DNA of 64,000 nt from positions 1,364,001 to 1,428,000 of the forward strand of contig NC_090012.1 of the NCBI RefSeq assembly GCF_036417845.1, written 5' to 3'. A program made the translations under genes and the position numbers. The notes under the pieces were generated by a model, which saw nothing but the letters and a program-made list of their open reading frames with translations, was not told the origin of the DNA and ran no database searches. The number at the start of each line of letters is the position of its first letter. Position 1 is the first letter of the stretch. This DNA is from Apteryx mantelli (Eukaryota > Chordata > Aves > Apterygiformes > Apterygidae). Shown here piece by piece: positions 1 through 10,756 of the stretch.

Positions 1-3000
1 CATCAGCTGACAATCCACCTCACTGGCCCATCGGCACAAAACCTTGGGGAGCAAACTGGGCTTGCTGCAGCACATGTCCAGCATCAGCATGCCTTCTACA
101 CTGGCAAGATGTTTGCAAGCATAAAAAAAAACAACAGGGCATGACTTAAGCTCACTTGACACAGAAAAGGATGACCAGCACTGATGCTTATGGAGCTGCA
201 CCATGTTTACCCAGCTGCAAACACAGCTACCCTGTTCCCTCTCAGTGATCCATCAGATTGGCTTCCATGTCCTGCAAAGCACAGTCATAACTCTTGCAAA
301 AGCCTGTTAGATACCGGCAGTAGGGGAGTCCCACGTTAAGTGGTCTTTTACAGGTATCAGACAAACTTCTCCTCTAATCTGGACAGGAGGAGTTTTTCCT
401 TTAAGCAAAATTACCTTGAGAACACGCAACCCCAGCCCAGGCAGCCAGAACTGCAGGCCTTGAATATGGCCCTGGATTCTTTCCGCACAGCTGAGCACAA
501 CTGGAACAGGTACTGGTCCCCCAGACACTTCCCCTTCCTCTTCGATAGTAAAAAACATTTCTCTCTTCCTAGAGGATCAATTGCTAACGGACAAGAAATG
601 GGCATGGGAACACAACATAAAGGTCAAACCGTTTAATATCATGGAACAAACAAAATGTCAGGGCAGAAACATTAGTTGTGGCTTTCGCTACGCTGTTTCC
701 CTGCACTGGCTTGCATCGCCCTCACCTTGAGGGCCCGGCTGTGCTCTGCCAGCACCGCTTGCTCCCCCCGCAGCATCCCCATCGCCGGCACTTAGCGGTC
801 GCAGGTTCAGGTCTTCGGGCGGCAGTTCACCACGGCAACTGCCATCCAGGCTTGACAGTCGTCTCCCTGCAGGGCTGCCATCGCTTAATCACACCACGAT
901 TTGTCCCAGACGTCATTTTACTATTAAGTGTTTGAGAAAGCCCAAACCCATCCCACTGGGAAGACCAGAGTCCCTTCTCCTTGCTAGAGCCCGCGTGGAG
1001 CTTCTGCAAGGAGGGAAGATCCTGCAACGCCCCTGCTGCTCCGCAACCCACCTGTGTCCGCTCAGGGTCCCACCGCGCGGTGGGATGTGGCCAGACGCAG
1101 GGACAGCTCACAGCCACACCTGGAGCAAGGCACGCTCCCGGCAGGTCACAGCTGCTGGCCGGGCCACTACCCAGCACGTGGGACCCCAGCGAGGCAGAGG
1201 CCTGCAGCGCCATGACCGCAGAGCCCAGAGCAACGCGGCCCAAAGCGCTCGCAGTCCCTAGCAGGAGCTTCAGGGGTGAGTGTCTGCCACCGCGCCTGCA
1301 CGAGCAGCTTCAGGCTTCCTCACGGAGGAAGGTTCGTAAGGAAACAGGGATTTGGCCCCATGGTGAGGGCACACCTCTGTCCCAGCGCCTCTCACGCTAC
1401 CACTGAACTGTCTGAAATTGGTGACTAATCTGTGCTTAAATCCAGCATCGATAAGCTCCCCAGGCCACTTCTCATCTCCTAGCAGCGCCCAGCCCATGCA
1501 AACTGAGCATGTCTGCCAGCCCCACGCGAGCCGTGCTCAACGGCCTGCCACAGCGTCCCAGTGCTCAGCCCGGGGCGAGGGTCCAGGTCCAGCTACCAGA
1601 GAACGTCGAGTTACTACTCACGTGCACCCGGATAAAAAGAAATAAACGGAGCAGAAACAAGTCAGGTCACTTAGGGAATGGGAAATTCACAGGGCAGTGC
1701 TTCTATTTAAGTTTCAGCTTAGGATTTAATTCAGTCCTCGTATAAAGGAGCAGCAAATTAGTTGCAGTGGTGGAGAATTTGCTTACAGCAACAAACTGCA
1801 GTGTGATTTCCCCTTAAATATCTTACCAAAAGGGATGACTGACTCAGGCATTTTTCTATCTGAAGTCTGCCTGCGCCTGAGTCCCCTCCACCTATTCAGT
1901 GGGGTATGAAGTTTTAAGATGTAGTAGGTAATTCTTCATTCTGACAGGTATATTATACAACCCCCCGACCCAAGGGCTTGATTCTCTACCAGACTCATCG
2001 CTTAAGACTAACAAAGTGGGAGTGAGATGTTCCTGCTCTGAAGTGCTTGCAGCTGCGTCTTCCCTCTGCCCCCAGTATCAGTGACAATGAGCCGCTACAA
2101 GGAGTGCAAGGACAGGCTTACGGAACAACGTGGCTAGAAGACGTTTTTCCTTCACAAGTTCAGGTTTCATGACTCCAGTTCTTCCACTGCAGCTGCCTAG
2201 AGCAAGAAACTCTGCCCCACCTCAGAGACATGCATTATACTTCTCCCCCGTGAATCTGATCCTGCCTCCTGTTTGAGGTCGGCATGTGAACAGAATGCAG
2301 AACTCAACCTTCATCGTTACTTGTCATGGTCATTTAGGGGTTCGCCTTAGCTTTGTTGCTCAGATGGCAGCTATCACAGCAATAACCAGACCATGAAGAA
2401 CTCGCACGATTCGGAGGGATTGCCCTGCAAACGGAGCAAGAAACAGGTTCCACACGTTCACTGCACGTGAGTGCTCGGTGTAGCAATGGCTCCACAACTG
2501 ACCGGCGTTACTAACATGCTGCTCCCGAAGCAGCCCATGGTACTGAGAAGGAAATGGATTTGTTCCCCATGTCCTAGCAAAGCACTGTGACTTGCCCGGC
2601 AGATGTCCTGTCCTGCAGACCGGCTTTAGCACCAGCAAGGGCCCCGCGTGTGAGAGCTGGGGGGCTCTCCAGGCCCTACATGTGGTAGCTGGCGGGTGCT
2701 GAGCCAGGCAGGAACAGACAGGATGGAGGAAGAGGCAGAACAGACCGACTGCTGCGCTTCTCAGTTTCCTGTAGAACGGGCCCGACACGCAGGTCCAGCG
2801 CTGGCCTCTGGCCCACTGAGAGCCCCCCCAGAGAAGGGCAGCACCTCCAGCTCTGCAGCCAGCTACCCTCCTGGCTGGAGATGCCGGAGCGGCTGGCCGT
2901 GCCAGCTCCCGCTCCAGCGTGTGCCGGAGTATGCCGTGCCGGGCGCGCCAGCAGACTCCAACTGTGCCGCTTGGGCCTGCTGCCAAGTGAGAGGAGACAA

Positions 3001-5977
3001 GGCGGGAAGGAGGCTTGCTCCTGTGTGCAGGGCTGGCACGCTGTCCAGGCATCTGCGGACAGAAGCAGAACATGAGCAGAGCCCAGGCCCCACGCTGAGC
3101 CTTCTGCAGGGGGGAGCTTGGGCATTTACACTTCTAGACAACACGGAAACAGCTATAAAACCCTCCCTCTCTCTGCTCCACGTCACTAACATATTGCAGA
3201 ACATCTGCATCTCTCCTTACTGTGAGCTCATCATAGGGCAAGAGGTCCAGCCTCTTGCTGGACCCAGAGATATCACAGTATAAAGACAGGATGGTAAAAG
3301 GAGCAGGAGTGTCAGGGGCAAAAAAACCAGGAACACAAACCAAAGCCTCTGTCCAGGATCTTGACCTACCTTTTAACCACAAAAGAGAAATCTACAGCAC
3401 AGCTCTTTCAGAGCAATAACAAAAGATCCATGAAAGAGTCCATTCCACCCTCCTTTTGTGCCACGCCTGGAAGCGTCAAATCCTTTCAGAAGTCTTCTTG
3501 AGACAATAACAGCTCAAAAGAACCAAAAGCGAAAAAAGCTTTTTTTTAGCAAGTGATCTTTTCCATCTTTTCCCCCAGCAAATGCCCAAGTTGCCTTCCT
3601 TGAACGTCGTCAGCCTTTGGCCAGTGCTCAGCACAACTCTGAACTCTGGCAATCTCCTTCAGGCTACGGAAACAGGGAGCAGAGGGCAGGAGCACTTGCA
3701 CACTTGTGTACCGTAGCTGTTTATTGTTCATGGGCTCCACTGAACGTAAGTGAAACCGCAATTATAGCTCCTGCTTCTCTTGCGGGCCAGCCCTTGAATC
3801 CATAATAACCTGTCAGCTTTCAAAATGAAAACCTGGAAATTTTTTCCCCAATACAAAACAAAATTTCATTATTCCACTAAAAAGGTTTTAATTTCTTATG
3901 ATAATTGCTCCAGCAATTCAGCCAATTTTTTTTGCCTTTTTTGTAACCTGAGTTGATGGAAAATTGCTTTCGTTTAATTTAATTACAGCTGTGGAATAAC
4001 GCATTAAATATGCACTCCCTTTGTGTTTACTCTTATATTCAAGAGCTAGAATTAATTAGTCCTTAACTTTGAAAAATATCTGCAGCTAGCCACTATGTAA
4101 ACAGCACAAACACTTCAGCAACTACGTGTTGAGGGCTCAACCAGACACAATTTTTCATCTTCTTGACTCCAAGGGAGAACAATATTGTCGGAGTACTCTG
4201 CCTTAGAAGCAATTGAATCAAACGTGGGCACCGCGACAGCACAGGGCCTCCCTGGAGCACGGCACGGCTGACAAAACAACGCTGGCAGGACATGGGAAAA
4301 GGACAGTCTTTGGCTTCTGCAACGGACTCATGCAGACCTGTGCAGGGCCTCTGATCATCAAGGATGCTAAGATTTCATTTGGCTACCAAATGGATCCGCA
4401 GAGAGGTTTTAAAGCCCCTGTGAAGCCTGAGATGGCATATTTGCCCCCCCGAGGGGGCATCTGAGGCAGCAAAGAGTGGTCAGGGTGCAAGGAGATCTGG
4501 TTCAGTTCTGGCTTCCCAAGGATCCCAAGAGACATGGGCAATGATTTCTCACCCACTTTCTCTTTTTAAAGCTTTCTGGGATGGTGGCCCCTCCTACAGT
4601 AAGTGTGGCAGTAAGGGTTCTACTTTCACTGCACTTTCATCTGGTAAGAGGTAAAAATACCACATGACACATCAAAAAACGCCCAAGAAATATGTGCCAA
4701 AAAGGAAATGATGGTGCAAAAATCATCACTACCTTTGACAAAAACCTCTCAGATTTTACTTTTTCATATATCCTCTCCTGGCTGTGAGCCTGAGCTATGA
4801 ACAGTTGCCCTAGAAACTCTCAGGGCGATAAAAGCAAAGCCAATTCCACGCTACACACCTGCAGGAATGGGAGTATGCGAAACCCTATAAGCAACACAAA
4901 AGTCAGCCAAAGCAAATATGCCACGCTTTAGCCTCAAGCAAGTTTTTATGGCCAAATTGTAAAGCTTGGAGATGGCTTAAAATGGAAACACCGAGACATC
5001 CCTAAGCACACTGGCTTGCACTACATCCCTGTTATTTATCCAGTGCTGGGACACAGAAGTTGCTATGCTGAAAAGAGCCAATAAAGCGTCACCTTGGAGG
5101 TGAAAACCTGACCTTTGATGCTGGCTGCTGAAAAGTCTCCCTGGCACAATTAGGAGACTGAGCAGATTTTGGAGGACCCAGAGGAGAAGAGGAAGAGGCT
5201 CAGAAGGACTCTGTGCTTCAGCTTCCATGTTTGTGATGGTGGGGGCAATGAGCCCAGCCTCACGCTTGGAAACCTGCCATTCACCGAGTTATGTTTGTGC
5301 AGCCTTGCACCAGCGCCGGGAGACAGCCTTATATCTAAACTTTCCAAATAGTCGTGGCTGCAGGGCCCAGCTCTCATGAAAGGAAGACTTGGAGGAGGAG
5401 ACGGTGGTGCTATGTAGGAGGGTTTTCCCCTTAACGCGCTCTGTATGAACTACATATGAGAGCTGCCCTGCTGAAGCAAAGTCTGTGTGACAGGCTCTTC
5501 CCTTAAGTTGTCCATTTGTCAGAACTTTTAAACTCATTGTGGAGAGAAGACTTCTTCCCAGGAGCTTCCCAGAACCGTGAGCCACAATGAACTCAACTAT
5601 CTACAGCCCCAGTGTCTCATACAGCCTACAAACAAGCCTCCTGCTCCACACTCACATGTGGAAAGGCAGAATTCGACATTCAGAAACAGGAAAAGGATTT
5701 CTCCCCTGTAGTTTGTAGATCCTTTTTGTCTCGAAATTTTTGATGTGGCCATGCAAGATGCTCTTCCAAAGGGTTCAAGTGCATTTTATGGCATGGAAAC
5801 AAACATACATTCATTTTTCTGTTGGGAAACCAGCTAAAAGAAATAAAAGCTTTAACCATTGACAGTACTGCAGCCATTAGATTGTTTTACACAGGAGGCT
5901 ACATTAATTGATTTAATGAATTTTCCATTTACTCTGCACTAAGCCCCAAACACACAACTTTGATACTTTTCTAGAAG
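1..5977. other. non-coding DNA left of the CR1
   Basis: No coding exon is recognisable. The stretch is ordinary unique DNA with two GC-rich, CpG-retaining patches (about 721-1320 and 2760-3060) and an AT-rich block at about 3840-4090 with several TAATTA/TTAATT-type sites. Long open frames occur on both strands over 2360-3283 and 827-1406. They overlap each other antisense, have no domain I know, and coincide with the GC-rich patches, where stop codons are scarce. A short G/C hairpin sits at 4442-4458 (TGCCCCC then GGGGGCA). Confidence 0.6.
721..1320. other. CpG-rich patch, function unknown
   Basis: The four lines from 1021 to 1260 contain 18 CpG dinucleotides by hand count, far more than the AT-richer flanks. 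CpGs continue at lower density to both sides. CpG retention suggests an unmethylated regulatory patch or a former or present exon. A minus-strand donor-like site (CTCAAG then GTGAGG) lies at 724/725, and the frame upstream of it is open for about 48 codons. Its acceptor at about 872 has a poor pyrimidine tract, so an exon is not established. No gene family is recognised. Confidence 0.4.
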
Positions 5978-7048
5978 ATGCTGTACTCAGTCTTTCTTTT
6001 TTTTGACACTGTCTCCCATAGCATCCTCATAGACAAGCTCAGGAAGTGTGGGTTAGATGAGTGGACAGTGAGGTGGATTGAGACCTGGCTGAATGGCAGA
6101 GCTCAGAGAGTTGTGATCAGTGGTACAGAGTCTAGTTGGAGGCCTGTAGCTAGCGGTGTCCCCCAGGGGTCAGTACTGGGTCCAGTCTTGTTCAACTTCT
6201 TCATCAATGACCTGGATGAAGGCACAGAGTGCACACTCAGCAAGTTTGCTGATGATACAAAACTGGGAGGAGTGGCCGATACGCCAGAGGGCTGTGCTGC
6301 CATTCAGAGAGGCCTGGACAGGCTGGAGAGGTGGGCAGAGAGGAACCTCATGAAATTCAACAAAGGGAAGTGCAGGGTCCTGCACCTGGGGAGGAATAAC
6401 CCCATGCAGCAGTACAGGTTGGGGGTTGACCTGCTGGAAAGCAGCTCTGCTGAGAAGGACCTGGGAGTGCTGGTGGACACCAAGTTAAGTATGAGGCAGC
6501 AATGTGCACTTGTGGCCAAGAAGGCCAATGGTATCCTGGGCTGCATCAGAAAGAGTGTTGCCAGCAGGTCGAGGGAAGTGATTCTCCCCCTCTACTCAGC
6601 CCTGGTGAGGCCACATCTGGAGTACTGCGTCCAGTTCTGGGCTCCCCAGTACAAGAGGGATGTGGCACTACTGGAGCAAGTCCAGCGAAGGGCCACAAAG
6701 GTGATTAGGGGACTGGAGCGTCTCTCTTATGAGGAAAGGCTGAGAGAGCTTGGCCTGTTTAGCTTGGAGAAGAGAAGGCTGAGAGGAGATCTTATCAATG
6801 TGTATAAGTATCTGAAGGGAGGGTGTCGAGAGGATGGGGCCAGACTCTTTTCAGTGGTGCCGAGAGACAGGACGCGAGGCAATGGGCACAAACTGAAACA
6901 CAGACACTTCCATCTTAACATGAGGAAAAACTTTTTCACTGTGAGGGTGACAGAGCACTGGAACAGGTTGCCCCGAGAGGTGGTGGAGTCTCCTTCTCTG
7001 GAGATATTCAAAAGCCGCCTGGATGCAATCCTGTGCAATGTGCTCTAG
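5978..7048 (+). pseudogene. CR1 ORF2 reverse-transcriptase fragment, uninterrupted frame
   Basis: A 356-codon frame with no internal stop. The first eight residues are flanking DNA and CR1 homology starts at residue 9 (FDTVSHS). Visible motifs are VPQG at residues 61-64 ([11 protein letters not shown] context, RT motif B region) and FADD at 90-93 (the YADD-type catalytic motif C, codons at 6245-6256). After these come the thumb and the CR1 C-terminal region, with [17 protein letters not shown] near the end. In CR1, ORF2p carries an apurinic-type endonuclease plus RT. Here the endonuclease and the motif A aspartate (normally just before the retained FDTV) are missing, so the product could not mobilise itself. 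The ATG is fortuitous host or junction sequence. It is called a dead-on-arrival fragment rather than a gene. Confidence 0.9.
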
Positions 7049-7124
7049 GTGACCCTGGTGGAGCAGGGGGGTTGGATTAGATGATCTCCAGAGGTCCCTT
7101 CCAACCTCAGTGATTCTGTGATTC
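6003..7124 (+). mobile_element. 5'-truncated CR1 LINE
   Basis: This is a non-LTR retrotransposon of the CR1 family. Homology begins at about 6003 in the reverse-transcriptase part of ORF2 (FDTVSHS) and runs through the RT palm and C-terminal domain. It ends in the CR1 3' untranslated region, where GGTCCCTTCCAACC is followed by about one and a half copies of the octamer ATTCTGTG, finishing near 7124. Loss of the 5' part (ORF1, endonuclease and most RT motif A) is the usual result of aborted target-primed reverse transcription. CR1 typically makes no clear target duplication, and none is seen. At about 1.1 kb it is the largest recognisable repeat here. Its open frame suggests it is the youngest LINE copy in the window. 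Confidence 0.95.
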
Positions 7125-7842
7125 AAGCTCTTGAGCTTTTCTAACCCAGAGTTGCTTCTCCCTTTGGGCAGCCCCAGCTCCATTAGAGACAACCTTTCTT
7201 TCCTTCAAGTTTGTCTTGCTTTATCTTCTAGTTGTCAGACCTTGCTATGCTTTACTCCAACAGGTCAAAGGGCTTTTTTACGCAGCATCTTCCCCTTGAC
7301 TTCAAGCCATTCTGTTTTTTGTTGTTGTTGATTAAACAGATGACATTTTCCTAATCTCTCTCCGTCTCTCTCCAGAAATTTCTGTAAACTACCATGTCAT
7401 TTTGGTGCTTCTTCCTTGCATCACTTCTGATTTTTCACTACCCTTCTAAAAATGCCACATAGGCGTCAAATGCACCATTCTAGTGCTAAAACTGTAAAAC
7501 CACCTTCCTCCCTCATCCACGAACCACACTTGTTTTTGAGGGTTTTATTTCTGTGATCGCTAACTACAGCGGGGATAATCCTTTGCATTTCCTACAGCGG
7601 AGGAGGAGGAGAAAGGAGGCAACAGGAAGCCAGTCTAGAAAAAGATGATTGCAGTAGACAATTAGTGCACAACTGCTTCAAATAACATCTCTCCCTTACC
7701 TTAGCACATACCAGGAACACGAAACACACAGTCATACATTATTGCTTAATTACTCGGAAATGTCCATAGACACTTGCTGTTAACTCACTCTATGCGATCT
7801 ACCCAAAGGCAATGAGATCTGCAAGGAAGGCAAGATACTCAC

Positions 7843-7940
7843 CTCCTCCAATTAAATCCATCGTTCATGCCCCATAGCAAACACCACAGAACTTTAACTT
7901 GGATCCTGCTGCGCTCTCGCCAGGCCTGACTTGTAGTGAC
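7843..7940 (-). other. candidate internal exon, minus strand (unidentified)
   Basis: Read on the minus strand, a long pyrimidine tract ending CCTCTGACAG gives a strong 3' splice site before 7940, and GAG followed by GTGAGTATC gives a strong 5' splice site after 7843. The 98 nt between them are a typical internal-exon length. One of three frames is open throughout (begins VTTSQAWRE, ends GFNWR, leaving phase 2), and the other two contain stops. I do not recognise the peptide. A second strong acceptor (CTTCCTTGCAG) lies only 24 nt downstream of the donor, too short for an intron, which weakens the case. The orientation fits a minus-strand transcription unit starting in the CpG island at 62 kb. 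Splice-like pairs of this quality also arise by chance in a window this size. Confidence 0.3.
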
Positions 7941-10721
7941 CTGTCAGAGGGAGGAAAGCAAAGGCTATCCTATATGGACGTTTCATTGTATTAATACAGT
8001 GTATAGCCTAGGCTTTCTTCCTTTGCCAACAATTTGCAGATGAAACAGCAGCTAGCAGGGGGTTTATTGCACCAGAGCCCATATGCAGCATCTCATTAAT
8101 CAAATCAAAAGAGGAAACAGCAAAATATCTACTTAAATGCATTTTGCAAACTAAAATACTCTAACAAGACTAACAGTCCCAAAAGACTAAATTCACCAAA
8201 ATCATTCTATAATGTTGAAAGTCCCATTGGGTTCATTGTTCTAAGTTACTAAGAGGCAACCTCTCTTTCCCCTTTGGCAATGTGATATTACTGTAAGTGC
8301 TTCTAATTGTTGCTTTGCAAAGACTGCTAATTCTGTTCACTTTCATATTCTAGGGCAGTGGCAGACAGACTTAATTTCAAATTTAACCCTAAACTAACAA
8401 TTTTCCTTTTCTATACCCATGTGATAATGGGCTACGTCTACACTGGTAATGCACACAAATCAATAGGAACAAAACTGCAGAGCAAGACAAACCACATCTG
8501 AAATGTGTGGTGTGGGTATTTTGCACTAATCCAGGCCCAGTAGCACTAGGAGTGCAGCGAGGGTGCGCTCTGGGGCACATCTGCTCTAGTTTCGTCTGCA
8601 AGGATGCTAGCTCCTGCACTCAAAACATCCTACAGCACAGACGGAAGCACGGGAAGCAGCAAATTCACTTCCAAAGCCCTCCCCCGGTCTGAGCACTGAC
8701 GTTGGTATAGGCGCGTCCACAAGGCTCCAAAACACCAAGTCAGTCGCAGGCAATTTGAGTGCGTCTGGCAGAACGTTTCAAACGGGAACAGGAGGAAGCA
8801 GCAGTTGCTAGCAGAAAGCCAACCAGTTTTGTGGAACTGGTGACAAACAGCAGCCGCAACCAGCGAAGGGCGCTCAGCACTGCAGGGGCTCAAAGACCAC
8901 CAGCCCCACTCCGTATCAGCACCACGGTGATTCCCCAGACCGTCCCTATTTACTTTTAAAACTGTCAGCAGCGTGTCCGAGCGATGTGTCTGCTGTTGTA
9001 GAAGCAGTTCTTGGCACAGCAAGACGTTGCAGCTGCAACTGTCCGATTCATGACAACGATACAGCTGCTGCTTTAAACTTACTGCGGTAAGAAGTGCGTT
9101 GCCTAAAGATCAGGGCTGCCGCCCCTGCCAGCCCACGGTCCCTTCCTCGCCAGGGCCCCTCGCTGGCCCCGTGGCTTGTGGCCTCCCTTCTGAGGGACCG
9201 ATGCTTCCACGGGGCATTCAAGGCCACCGCTTCACCACCCTCTTGCCTGGTGGGAATGGAGGGTAACAGGTGTGCAGCTTAAAACTGTCCGGTTTTGGGA
9301 CACAGCTGCAACAGTGACAGAAGCTAGTGCTCACTTGAATGCTGCCAGAACTGTAATGAGAGGGCGTATAATTAGCCCACTTGGAAGAAGTTCAGTTAGA
9401 AGGAAGAGAGATGCTGAAGGACAAAATTAATTGCTTTGAGATCAAACAGAAAGGAGCTGCGATGGGAGCGCATCAGGCGCATTTGAATGAGTTTGAGGTT
9501 AGCAGCACACACCCCTGAGAGCACGAGTGCCGCGTGTTTGATGACAGAACCCCGTATGCAAAGAACAAGGGCCAAGGCAGCTCCCACCTCGGCTGTCCTG
9601 GGGAGGGAGTCTTGACACTGCCCAGTGTCAGGCAGAAGCAGCACTGCAGAAGGCAGGCAGGCAAGAGACTCTCCAGCGGGGCTGCTAAACACCACCTCAT
9701 GGCTCACAGCATCCAAGCTTGAGGACAGAGCTGGCCACCAGATCAAAGTGGAACTCCTGCACATTGCAGAGCTTCATGCCCAAAGGCTTTAGCTTCATTC
9801 TGCTTTTGAGTTCTCAGAGGAAGAAACAATTTGACAAAGCCAAAGAACAGAAAACCAGTACCTGTGGCATGGATGTTCCCAACTCCAATTCCTCCTGCAG
9901 TTGCAAGGAGTGGAATCCTTCTCAAACCCATGTCAAAGCAGAGCTTGATTCTCTGCATCATTTCCCAAAGCTGATGCACCCACCTGACTGTAGCCAAATT
10001 CTGACGTGCCCAAGGAGGATGGGAGAAAGAATCCCACCAAATCTCTATCTGGTCATTCACTCTGTGGAGAAACTTCTCCTTTGAATCCTGGAGGTAACCA
10101 CCTCAACTGTGAAGTGTAAGGTATCTTGCGTCTACCCATCTGGCTGTGAGCAGACAGAGTGAAGGACATCAGAATCAAAGAACATCTCAAAAGCTTTTAG
10201 CACGCTGCTGTCTCTGGGATCCGTGCCCTTTTGCAGCACCCTGTGCCTAGCAACTGTGCACTTAATGTTCCCAGGCTGGCGTCATTAGCACTACTGGCCC
10301 TTTCCAAAGGGATATTTAGTTCCACACTCGGAGTTTACCATAGCTATCTAAAGCACAAGTATGAAAAACGCTTAAGATACAAAGGAAGAAAAGAAGCTAC
10401 ACATACCCCAGCCTCAGGGCCTGCCACTCCAGAGAAGCTAGAGCTCCTCTAAGGTATTTCAGAAGCAAGCCTTCTGCACCCTCCTCACGCTGTCCTGCGT
10501 TCAGGCAGCAAAGTTTGTGCATCACTGTTGAAGAGATGGAGATGAAGCTTGCACTGGAGCAAGCCTGCAGAGAAGATCTATGAACCATAAATACTGGAGC
10601 ATTTGTTGGGGATAATATTGATTTACATTAGGCAAGGGAACTACAAATAACACCTAACTTCTTGGAAGTGTATCACGGAAACTTGGTGCTTCCCTACCCC
10701 TTGACCAGAGGTCAGCTGAAA

Positions 10722-10756
10722 AGACAGACAGACAGACACACGCACACACACACACT
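10722..10756. repeat. (GACA)n/(CA)n microsatellite
   Basis: A short run of GACA units passes directly into CA dinucleotides, interrupted once by CG. Simple slippage repeat, no gene context. Confidence 0.85.

Noticed and set aside
827..1406. Minus-strand 138-codon and plus-strand 141-codon frames
   Set aside because: Same CpG-rich patch, mutual overlap, no family resemblance. The patch itself is kept as a feature.
2360..3283. Overlapping long frames on both strands (237 codons minus, 195 codons plus)
   Set aside because: They overlap antisense in a GC-rich patch, have no recognisable domain and no splice context that favours one of them.
7700..7824. Minus-strand segment between a strong acceptor (CTTCCTTGCAG) and TAAG then GTAAGGGAG
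   Set aside because: All three frames contain stops and the acceptor is only 24 nt from another donor, so it is not a coding exon. A non-coding exon cannot be excluded.
9861..10092. Minus-strand open stretch with acceptor and donor (begins DSKEKFLHRV, ends IGVGNIHAT)
   Set aside because: It ends in a phase that would create a stop when joined to the stronger exon candidate at 7843-7940, and no family is recognised. Treated as a probable pseudo-exon.
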